Source: Clostridia bacterium (GTDB lineage Bacteria > Bacillota_A > Clostridia > Oscillospirales > CAG-272). Taken from it: DNA of 13,795 nucleotides. Location: positions 1 to 13,795 of the forward strand of contig JAFZCF010000017.1 in NCBI GenBank assembly GCA_017552165.1. Reading direction: 5' to 3'. Shown here piece by piece: positions 7,094-13,136 of the stretch. How positions within the stretch are numbered: position 1 is the first letter of the stretch; each line of letters begins with the position of its first letter. The notes beneath the pieces are model-generated. The model was not told the origin of the DNA, made no database searches, and saw only the letters and a list, made by a program, of their open reading frames with translations. Position numbers and translations under genes: made by a program.

Positions 7094-7954
7094 TTTGAAT
7101 ATCCCGGGGAAAAAGAGGGCGACGGCGCCCGGACCGACGTATGAGCCCGTAACGGGTTCGTAGACAACGGTCATGATGTCGCTTTCGCATCCCCGGTCTC
7201 TCAGAGCGTCAATGAGGATCTGCGCCCCGACCGGATCGTCGGCGTGCGCAATACCGACGGGGCCGCGTCTGTCGCTCACCAGCCGGTCGTAATTATCGGC
7301 AAGGGAGCGGAGCGAATTGTTTCTCCCGATTTTCCGTTCCTTTACGATGATCCTGCCCGCGTCGTCTCCAACGAGAACCGGCTTTATCTTCAGAACCGCG
7401 CCTGCCTTGGCGACGAGACTTGCTCCCGGGCCGGTCAGTCTGCCGCCGCGGACGAGATACCTGAGGTCGTCCACGGTAAAATACTGACACATTCTGTCAC
7501 GTTTTTCATAAAGAGCGTCGGCAATATCGTCAAGCGGCAGGCCGTCGTTTATCATCACGGCGGCGTCAATGACCTGCAGGCCCTCGCCGAGAGAAGCTGC
7601 AAGCGTATCGACCGTAACTATCCGGTTTTCGGGAAATTCAGCCGAAAGTTCCCTTGCGGCGACCGCCGCGGAGGCGGCGGTACTGCTTATTCCACCCGAC
7701 ATTCCGACGTATAGCACGTCGTTTTCCCGCTCCAGAACCGGGCGAAAATGGTTCATATACGTTACCGTGTTGATCATTGAAGTACGTACGACATCCCCGC
7801 GCCTCATTCCGTCGTAAAACGCCTTACCGTTGAATCCGTCGTAAGAGACGGGCACGCCGTTTACGGTAAACTGAAGCGGTATTACGCCGATATCGTATTT
7901 TGAGATAATCTCCGCGGGGAGATTTGCCGCCGTGTCGGTGAACAGTTTTATCAT
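7091..7954 (-). CDS. DegV family fatty-acid-binding protein (FakB-like)
   Basis: A 287-residue DegV-fold protein. This family binds one fatty acid; FakB members present it to the kinase FakA, which forms acyl-phosphate for phospholipid synthesis. Family landmarks are FTDTAANLP (6-13), VRTSM (Thr58/Ser59), MSGGISSTAASA, DTLAASLGEG, YLVRGGRLTG, KPVLVGDDAGRI, HADDP, and SYVGPGAVALFF at the end. The position near the C-terminus where FakB proteins usually carry a fatty-acid-carboxylate His (as in GTHVGPG) is Tyr272. The ATG at 7954 follows AAAGGG by about 9 bases. The frame is open upstream into the preceding gene, but those residues are not DegV-like. It begins 13 bases after the stop of the GT8-acyltransferase fusion, so it is the last cistron of that operon. 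A fatty-acid role fits the acyltransferase neighbours. No FakA is in the window. Confidence 0.9.
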   Translation of the reverse strand: MIKLFTDTAANLPAEIISKYDIGVIPLQFTVNGVPVSYDGFNGKAFYDGMRRGDVVRTSMINTVTYMNHFRPVLERENDVLYVGMSGGISSTAASAAVAARELSAEFPENRIVTVDTLAASLGEGLQVIDAAVMINDGLPLDDIADALYEKRDRMCQYFTVDDLRYLVRGGRLTGPGASLVAKAGAVLKIKPVLVGDDAGRIIVKERKIGRNNSLRSLADNYDRLVSDRRGPVGIAHADDPVGAQILIDALRDRGCESDIMTVVYEPVTGSYVGPGAVALFFPGIFK

Positions 7955-7967
7955 TTCGCTTGCCCTT

Positions 7968-9755
7968 TCACGCCTCGCCGTAAACCAGCTCCTCCCCGTA
8001 TATCTTTTCATATTCCTCGCAGCATACACGATAGTTTTCCTCCATCATGGCTGTCGCGCGCTCGCTGATTTTAAGGGCCGGATCCGGATAAATCGGCTTC
8101 ATGATATGAGTTTCGTACCTGATGTTGTCCGGCTCGAAGATATTGTCTCCCGTTTTCGGAAGGATTGCGGTAAAACACGGTACAACAGGAACGCCGTTCT
8201 TGGCGGCGTACCAGAACGCCCCGATCTTATACGGACGCGGCTTTCTGTAATTCCACCACATCGCCTGCTCGGGATATATCAGGATGAAATCGCCGTTTTT
8301 CAATATCCGCGATATCGCTTCGTCGAGCTTTTTCATTGTGTGAACGCTCCCGCTGAGCGGAAGAGTGTCACAGTATTTCAGTAGCCAGCCAATCACGCCG
8401 GGCATAAAATAATTGCCCTCCTTGACAAGTTTGTACATCCTGTGTTTTCCGGGCACCGAGTCCGCCACGTTTTTTATCGCGAGATTGTCCGTCACGGCAA
8501 AATGGTTTGCAGTAAAAATCGCGCCGCCGTTTATGCCTTTGAGATTTTCCTCACCGATCACGGACATCCTGAGCTTGCGGCGGAAAACGAACTTCGCGGT
8601 GTTTTCGACGACGCGAGTCAGACCGCCGTTCACCTTGAATCTCACGGTCTCATGGAGATAATCGACGTCGTCCGGCAACAGCGTCCTTGACGGCGGATCG
8701 TCCTCAACGTCGCGGAAGAAGAAATCGCCCCCGAGCCGCTCGTTCTGCCTGATCCTCCTGAGCACCGCCGCCCTGTCCGGGGAAATCGTCAGGCAGGACA
8801 GTTCCTTCTCCTCCGCCTTTCTCCTGACCTCGACGGTATTCATGAAATTATCGCCCTCTAGGATCCCGAGCGCAATATCCTCCATTCTTTTCTCGGCTGC
8901 CAGATCGCTCGCCTTTTTATCCTCTCCGTATGATCTGAACTCGGCAAGAATAGCGTCATAATAGACGCTCTTCCCGGCGTATTCCCAGAAATGCCCGCCG
9001 AATGGAACGTCGTCATAGTGCCACGGTTTTGCGAACATATTGTAGTGTATCAGTGCGGGACTCTCTGACGGGTGCGGATCCATCGTCATGGTGTTCCATT
9101 CGGTACCGAGATATCTGACACGTCCGCGGCAAATATAGTTGAGATAATCCTGATCCGGAGCGAGAAGCGTAAACCCGTTTTCCGAAGCGTATGACAGGAA
9201 GGTCTCGAGCACCCTCTCGCGCCTCATTGCACAAAGATCCATGACAAGCACGCCCGAGTTGAAGTATTTTTCGGTCGGCACCCCGACAGCGCCCTCGACG
9301 TATTTCATAAAAACCGGATTTTCGGGAACGACGGCGTCGCGTACCGCGCCGAGTATCTGCCCTTCCCCGAGTTCTGTGTCAAACAGTTCTCCGACATCCG
9401 AAAGGATTACGGTGTCCGCGTCAAGGTAAAGCGCCCTTTCAAGTTCCGGGAACAGATCCGGAATGAAAAGTCTGAAATATATCGAATGGCTGTAGTAATC
9501 CCGCAGACCGAGTCTGCCCGCAAACCTGCGGAAACGGTCGCCCATATCGACGAAAACGACACTTACCCCCTCGCACGAGAGAGCTGTTATTTTTTCAATA
9601 TTTTCGGCGCTCATCCCGTCGTGCAGGACGATTATCTCATATTCCCGCGATCTGTCCCTGTTCGATATAAGAGAACCCGCCGAAACGGAGAGAAACGGCG
9701 CGTATCCGTCGTCGCATGAGAAAAAAACGGTCACTTTTTTCTTAGATTCTTTCAT
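7968..9755 (-). CDS. two-domain fusion: family-8 glycosyltransferase + PlsC-type acyltransferase
   Basis: A 595-residue protein. Residues about 5-260 are a GT8 glycosyltransferase: VTVFFSCDDGYAPFL, metal-binding D112-A-D114 in YLDADTVIL, YFNSGVLVMDL, PDQDYLN and HYNMFAKPW (His237, Lys243). A charged linker (about 285-385) leads to a lysophospholipid/glycerolipid acyltransferase domain (about 390-590) with NH418-FAVT-D423, the canonical HX4D catalytic motif. It also has YPEQAMWW (Pro495-Glu496), where most PlsC proteins have PEG. No clear transmembrane helix is seen; membrane association is likely peripheral. The ATG at 9755 is one base after the preceding stop and follows GAGGAA. An ATG 19 codons upstream would overlap the previous gene and has no need. 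The fusion implies that one product is both glycosylated and acylated. The exact lipid or glycan is unknown. Confidence 0.9.
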   Translation of the reverse strand: MKESKKKVTVFFSCDDGYAPFLSVSAGSLISNRDRSREYEIIVLHDGMSAENIEKITALSCEGVSVVFVDMGDRFRRFAGRLGLRDYYSHSIYFRLFIPDLFPELERALYLDADTVILSDVGELFDTELGEGQILGAVRDAVVPENPVFMKYVEGAVGVPTEKYFNSGVLVMDLCAMRRERVLETFLSYASENGFTLLAPDQDYLNYICRGRVRYLGTEWNTMTMDPHPSESPALIHYNMFAKPWHYDDVPFGGHFWEYAGKSVYYDAILAEFRSYGEDKKASDLAAEKRMEDIALGILEGDNFMNTVEVRRKAEEKELSCLTISPDRAAVLRRIRQNERLGGDFFFRDVEDDPPSRTLLPDDVDYLHETVRFKVNGGLTRVVENTAKFVFRRKLRMSVIGEENLKGINGGAIFTANHFAVTDNLAIKNVADSVPGKHRMYKLVKEGNYFMPGVIGWLLKYCDTLPLSGSVHTMKKLDEAISRILKNGDFILIYPEQAMWWNYRKPRPYKIGAFWYAAKNGVPVVPCFTAILPKTGDNIFEPDNIRYETHIMKPIYPDPALKISERATAMMEENYRVCCEEYEKIYGEELVYGEA

Positions 9756-9756
9756 T

Positions 9757-10578
9757 TCAGTTTTCCTCGTATTTCTTTTTTTCGCGAAGATATTCTTTAA
9801 GAAGCCTGTCATATCTCTTCGTAAGGACTTTGCTGACCTCGTCCGTCTGCCAGGGTTTTATAGTTCGTGTGTGAAAATACGGAAGCCAGATTATCGTTTT
9901 TGTGAAATGCTGAACGACCGTTTCAGGATCGTCGTATCGCTTTTGCTCGTTGTATTTTCCGGGAAGGAGTTTTTTTCTCCGCGTGAGGCGGTGGAGCGCC
10001 GTCTGATCCGGAAGAAACAGTTTCTTCGCCGCGCAGAGTTCTGTCGCTTTGGTGAAAAGCCCGGTTTTTCTTATCTCTTTCAGATTGAGGAGCATCACCC
10101 CGGAATTGATATAGTGATATCCCATGAAGAAACGCCCGTAATGATCGAGCACCGCGGCGTATTCAAAGCCGTCGACGTCGGTGTCGAAAAGCGGCTTTAT
10201 ATCTCCGTTAATGATCGTGTCCGTGTCGAGATAGAGTATTTTTTCCGGCATGGCGCCCACTCTGTCGGCGAAAAGACGTATGAAGCAGTATGGCGTGTAG
10301 TCGGTCCCGGAGTTCGGAGACACGAGAAGCGTATGCCTGTAAAGGCTCCCGACGTCTACCAGTCTTACGGCGCTGTCCGGATTTTTTCTCCTGATGACCG
10401 TTTCGAGAAACGCGCGCTGCTTTTCATTAAGAGGCGTGTATCTCCCGTCGATATCTCTCAGATCCATCGTGAAAACGTGAACGTCAAGCTTTTCGTTTGT
10501 GTTTTTCGAAACGGACATCAGCGAGATCAGAAGCCCGTCGAACATCGCGCCGTTGCCGGCGTAAAGCAGTGATATCAT
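9757..10578 (-). CDS. family-8 glycosyltransferase
   Basis: A 273-residue GT8 enzyme, a retaining transferase using a UDP-sugar. Motifs are the nucleotide-binding start ISLLYAGNGAMFDG, ILYLDTDTII with the metal-binding D118-T-D120, YINSGVMLLNL, LPDQTALH, and a C-terminal HTRTIKPWQ of the family's HxxxxKPW type. The C-terminus is basic (KEYLREKKKYEEN), which could bind acidic membranes. The ATG at 10578 overlaps the previous stop as ATGA and follows AAAGGA. A longer frame from 10626 would lie inside the upstream gene and adds non-family residues. It is sandwiched between two acyltransferase modules in one operon, so it probably adds a sugar to the same lipid or polymer. Distinct in sequence from the GT8 domain of the next gene, so the two likely add different sugars or act in succession. 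Confidence 0.92.
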   Translation of the reverse strand: MISLLYAGNGAMFDGLLISLMSVSKNTNEKLDVHVFTMDLRDIDGRYTPLNEKQRAFLETVIRRKNPDSAVRLVDVGSLYRHTLLVSPNSGTDYTPYCFIRLFADRVGAMPEKILYLDTDTIINGDIKPLFDTDVDGFEYAAVLDHYGRFFMGYHYINSGVMLLNLKEIRKTGLFTKATELCAAKKLFLPDQTALHRLTRRKKLLPGKYNEQKRYDDPETVVQHFTKTIIWLPYFHTRTIKPWQTDEVSKVLTKRYDRLLKEYLREKKKYEEN

Positions 10579-11378
10579 TCGTTTGTTCCTTTCTTTTCGT
10601 ATTTCACGTAATAGCTTGTGTCGCACGACTGTGACGCGCGATTTTCCATGATAAGGTGAACCCGGCCGGAAAGTTCTGCCTCGGCATCCTTTCGTGAAAG
10701 GCCCGACTCCGCGTACAGCGGCCCGTCGAGCACGGTCGTGACGCGCGGACGCCTCCCTTTCCTGAAAACAGTGGTCGAAACGTAAACCGGCGCGCCGGTG
10801 CTGACTGCAAGTCCGAATGCCCCGCTTCCGAAAGGCCTGATTTTATTGTAATACGGCCAGACGTGCGCCTCCGGATATACCGTCACGCAATATCCCTGTC
10901 CGATCCTCTTTTTTACCGCGTCGGAAAATCTTTTCATCATCCTGATTCCGGTCGGCACCGGCAAAGCGCCGCACATTTTGAGGAACGTCCGCGTCCCGCG
11001 CAGAGACAAATTTTTAGGGCTCACGACGACGGACACTTTTTTGCCTTTCATTTCAACGGACGGCTCGAAAGCGTCGCCGACCGTCAGCACGTGATTTCTG
11101 AAAAGTAAACAGCCTTCTCCCCGCGCGGGCTTTTTTGTCCTGTTGTCGGATATTTTCATACCGAGAAAGAAGCGGCAGTAAATTCGGGCGATCGGCGTCA
11201 TGATTACCCTGTAAACGATGAACGAAAGAGCGCGGTAAAAAATGTTTCCTTCTTTCCCGAGATAATCGTACCCCTCGTCAACGAAAAAGCCGGATATCTT
11301 TTTATCCCGGCGCTCCGGGCATTTTACGGCCTCGGAGGTCAGATCGTCGTAATACATTTTTACGGGGCGCTTTGTCAT
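10575..11378 (-). CDS. PlsC-like 1-acylglycerol-3-phosphate acyltransferase family protein
   Basis: A 267-residue acyltransferase-fold protein. Residues about 46-75 are hydrophobic with basic flanks and probably contact the membrane. The expected catalytic motif reads NH96-VLTVG-D102, with five rather than four residues between His and Asp. VYPEAHVW (Pro169-Glu170) replaces the usual PEG. The following YYNKIRPFGSGAF aligns with the NYRKPRPYKIGAF of the downstream fusion protein, so the two domains belong to the same subfamily. It probably moves an acyl chain to a lipid or glycan; the exact acceptor cannot be told. First gene of the four-gene lipid operon; the ATG at 11378 is preceded by GGAAAGAA, and the promoter is about 36 bases upstream. 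The next gene overlaps by four bases. Confidence 0.85.
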   Translation of the reverse strand: MTKRPVKMYYDDLTSEAVKCPERRDKKISGFFVDEGYDYLGKEGNIFYRALSFIVYRVIMTPIARIYCRFFLGMKISDNRTKKPARGEGCLLFRNHVLTVGDAFEPSVEMKGKKVSVVVSPKNLSLRGTRTFLKMCGALPVPTGIRMMKRFSDAVKKRIGQGYCVTVYPEAHVWPYYNKIRPFGSGAFGLAVSTGAPVYVSTTVFRKGRRPRVTTVLDGPLYAESGLSRKDAEAELSGRVHLIMENRASQSCDTSYYVKYEKKGTNE

Positions 11379-11413
11379 TTCTTTCCGCTCGGCCTTTCGG
11401 GGTTTTCGATTTT

Positions 11414-11441
11414 ATTTTACACGTCACGAGTGCGCAGTCAA
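11414..11441 (-). promoter_or_regulatory. sigma-A promoter of the acyltransferase-glycosyltransferase operon
   Basis: On the minus strand there is TTGACT (11441-11436), a 16-base spacer and TAAAAT (11419-11414). Each hexamer differs from consensus by one base. The expected start near 11407 gives a leader of about 28 bases before the acyltransferase ATG. Promoter-strength spacing is slightly short (16 rather than 17). Confidence 0.65.
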
Positions 11442-11442
11442 C

Positions 11443-11455
11443 CTACGGAACGTAG
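11443..11455. repeat. short palindrome abutting the lipid-operon -35 box
   Basis: CTACG (11443-11447), GAA, CGTAG (11451-11455) is a perfect 5-bp inverted repeat one base upstream of the -35 hexamer, a suitable place for an activator or repressor. It may be chance at this length. Confidence 0.35.
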
Positions 11456-11456
11456 A

Positions 11457-11495
11457 AACGGCTCTATTCATCGCATGACGAAAAATAGAGCCGTT
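11457..11495. repeat. 12-bp perfect inverted repeat between the XRE gene and the lipid operon
   Basis: AACGGCTCTATT (11457-11468) and AATAGAGCCGTT (11484-11495) are separated by 15 bases that contain a smaller TCAT-CGC-ATGA palindrome. Neither strand has a T-run directly after the stem, so a standard intrinsic terminator is unlikely. It sits 16 bases upstream of the lipid-operon -35 and 5 bases beyond the T-tract region of the XRE-gene terminator. Options are a regulator binding site, a second Rho-independent-like stop without U-tract, or a repeat element. Confidence 0.7.
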
Positions 11496-11500
11496 AGGCG

Positions 11501-11534
11501 AAATAAAAAAAGGAGTAGAACGTCATTCTACTCC
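11501..11534 (-). terminator. intrinsic terminator of the XRE membrane regulator gene
   Basis: On the minus strand GGAGTAGAA (11534-11526), a 5-base loop and TTCTACTCC (11520-11512) form a perfect 9-bp stem followed by seven T (11511-11505) and ATTT. The upstream arm encodes the last codons (Gly-Val-Glu) of the gene and the stop codon sits in the loop, so coding sequence and terminator are overlaid. Confidence 0.93.
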
Positions 11535-12191
11535 TTCGAGAGTCACATCTTCGTGCTTTGATATGGGCTTTTTGATATTAAAGCTCAGCCACACGATCAC
11601 CGCCGCCGGGATGACCAGTAAAAAGATCTCCCAGACGTTGAATTTTATCAGAATCAAATACAGGGTTGCAAGCAACGTGATGATCAGAACCATTATGATA
11701 AGCATACTGTTTCGCTTAATCCCCCAAAGTGAATTGAACACGAGGAGAGGGATACACGAGACCGCAACCCCTGCCGTCAGCACGTACCACAGATTTTTGC
11801 CGCACAACGGAGATAGTATCAGAAAAACGGCAACGGCAAGGGACAGTATGCTGACCGTGACGATAAGGGCGATTGCGGTATGGTTAACGGCGGAACTCCT
11901 TGACGCGCGTCTTTCATTCCTCTTCTCTTCTCTCTCGTTCCTTTTCCGTTCCTTTTCCTCTTCTTTGGACCTGACGGCGTTGTGATCCGACACCATGTAG
12001 TCGAGAGAGACACCGAAAACGTCGGCAATGCTTTTCAGCACGATCACATCGGGAAGAGACTCGGCGCGTTCCCATTTGGAGACCGATTTGTCCGTATAAT
12101 TAATTTTTTCGGCAAGTTCCGCCTGTTTCATCCCCGCCTTTGAGCGGAGATCGACGATGTTGCTCGCCACAACGATTCTTATGTCTTCCAT
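11523..12191 (-). CDS. XRE-family helix-turn-helix regulator with four membrane helices
   Basis: A 222-residue protein. Residues about 5-66 are a Cro/CI-type DNA-binding domain (MKQAELAEKINYTDKSVSKWERAESLPDV, then IADVFGVSLDYMV). Residues 71-98 are a very charged Glu/Lys/Arg linker, probably helical. Four hydrophobic segments follow at about 106-128, 134-154, 162-183 and 187-204, then a polar tail. It is therefore a membrane-anchored transcription regulator of a kind common in Bacillota, whose ligand is usually unknown. The first ATG is used because the HTH starts immediately. The predicted transcription start is only about 3 bases before it, so there is no ribosome site. It has its own promoter and terminator and precedes the lipid operon on the same strand, so a membrane-lipid sensing role is possible but unproven. 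Confidence 0.88.
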   Translation of the reverse strand: MEDIRIVVASNIVDLRSKAGMKQAELAEKINYTDKSVSKWERAESLPDVIVLKSIADVFGVSLDYMVSDHNAVRSKEEEKERKRNEREEKRNERRASRSSAVNHTAIALIVTVSILSLAVAVFLILSPLCGKNLWYVLTAGVAVSCIPLLVFNSLWGIKRNSMLIIMVLIITLLATLYLILIKFNVWEIFLLVIPAAVIVWLSFNIKKPISKHEDVTLEGVE

Positions 12192-12200
12192 GATGGATAT

Positions 12201-12229
12201 ATTATACCACTTTGCGAACGATATTTCAA
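12201..12229 (-). promoter_or_regulatory. sigma-A promoter of the XRE membrane regulator
   Basis: On the minus strand there is TTGAAA (12229-12224), a 17-base spacer and TATAAT (12206-12201). A start 6-7 bases downstream falls at about 12194, only three bases before the ATG at 12191, predicting a leaderless or near-leaderless mRNA. Confidence 0.85.
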
Positions 12230-12248
12230 CAGTTATCCGAAATAAGAT

Positions 12249-12265
12249 ACCGGCGTCAGACCGGT
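12249..12265 (-). terminator. weak terminator candidate after the remnant gene
   Basis: On the minus strand ACCGG (12265-12261), a 7-base loop and CCGGT (12253-12249) are followed by ATCTTATTT. It lies 23 bases after the stop of the remnant ORF. The stem is short and the T-tract interrupted, so this is tentative. Confidence 0.3.
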
Positions 12266-12288
12266 TTCAAAACGAATTTCGCGTGTTT

Positions 12289-12717
12289 CTATGACTTCAC
12301 GCTGACCTCGACGTCCGAAACGTCCGATTTGCCCATTCTAATCACCACGTACCTCTGAAAAGGCATACAGGCATCGCCGCGCGACATTTCGAAAAACGCT
12401 CTTTTCTGCTCCATGTTCAAGTATATAAAAATCCGGTCGGTATCGACGCGCAGTTCCCTGAGCTCTATAGGCCTGACGTAAATGGAGCGGAACGTGTATA
12501 TCACGAGCATTTCAGCGGAAAAATTGATGTCTACCCCGGAGTCCGAAGTAAAAATCTTGTCGAAATCTTCCCTGTTGCGGACGATAAAGTACCTATACTG
12601 CGGATATGATTCGTCTTCGAAAATAAGATCCGTTCCGTAGTATGCTCCGCGAACGTAATTGCTTTCGTAAAAATCACGGTTTATGATATCCGTTGCGTTA
12701 TCGTTAAGGGCAGACCA
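12289..12717 (-). pseudogene. 3' remnant of a hypothetical (possibly exported) protein gene
   Basis: The frame is open from 12717 to the TAG at 12289 (about 142 codons) but has no start codon near its 5' end. The first ATG is at 12510, well inside what reads as continuous protein-like sequence (LNDNATDIINRDFYESNYV, then AYYGTDLIFEDESYPQYRYF). The C-terminal part (NFSAEMLVIYTF..., MEQKRAFFEM, DACMPFQRYVVIRM) looks like the beta-rich end of small clostridial lipoproteins that I recall only loosely, so no function is assigned. At its upstream end it runs out of frame into the hsdR fragment around 12700-12715, so the gene has lost its 5' part by deletion or recombination. GC and codon use resemble the main chromosome rather than the AT-rich DNA to the right. 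Confidence 0.6.
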
Positions 12718-13136
12718 TTAATGAACAGGATAATGTCAGGCCGGCGATTGTTGCCGTTCTCAAGGAAGGTAAACTGATTGACCACGTAGAAGGAGTTGTT
12801 CTCAACTCTGCTATAATCTATCAGACGGACGATGGAAGACCGTTCTTCTCCCTTAACGAAAAACTTTACTGTGATACCGTTCTGCAAATAGTCCATAAAG
12901 ATCATGTTTTTTTGGACCAGACTGCCTGTATCAAAGTTCTTCAATTTTGAAATCGCCTCATCGATCGCGTCCGAGGCAATGCCTCTGTTGATGCGAACCA
13001 GGCTATCACGAAGAATCGCATCCAAAAGCGGGCTAGAATAATCCCGATCCATATCCGGAGCGTAGATGTGACCATACCCCATTTTTTCAAATAATTCGAT
13101 GACGGCCTGTTCAAAAGTATCTTCAGTGAAAATCAT
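12681..13136 (-). pseudogene. hsdR: truncated type I restriction endonuclease subunit R (hsdR N-terminal fragment)
   Basis: 151 codons, of which the first ~144 match the N-terminal nuclease region of HsdR: DTFEQAVIELFEKMGYG, NMIFMDYLQNGITVKFF, RLIDYSRVENNSFYVVNQFTF, then RRPDIILFINGLPL (131-144). In intact HsdR (about 1000 residues) GLPL is followed by the E-L-K of the PD-(D/E)xK active site and then helicase domains. Here the sequence switches to TITQRIS and stops, so the active-site Glu/Lys and the whole translocase are missing and the product should be inactive. The ATG at 13136 has an AGGAG site that overlaps the stop of the upstream gene, 11 bases away, so it belonged to a real operon. 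The DNA is AT-rich compared with the rest of the window, which fits horizontal origin. Confidence 0.88.

Noticed and set aside
7955..8029. 25-residue extension of DegV upstream of 7954
   Set aside because: It would overlap the end of the GT8-acyltransferase gene and contains no DegV-like sequence. The ATG at 7954 has a good ribosome site.
9756..9812. 19-residue extension of the GT8-acyltransferase fusion
   Set aside because: It would overlap the previous gene by over 50 bases. The ATG at 9755 follows the stop by one base and has a GAGGAA site.
9871..10572. 233-codon open frame on the plus strand opposite the GT8 gene
   Set aside because: The minus-strand GT8 carries all family motifs; the plus frame reads as an Arg/Val-rich shadow.
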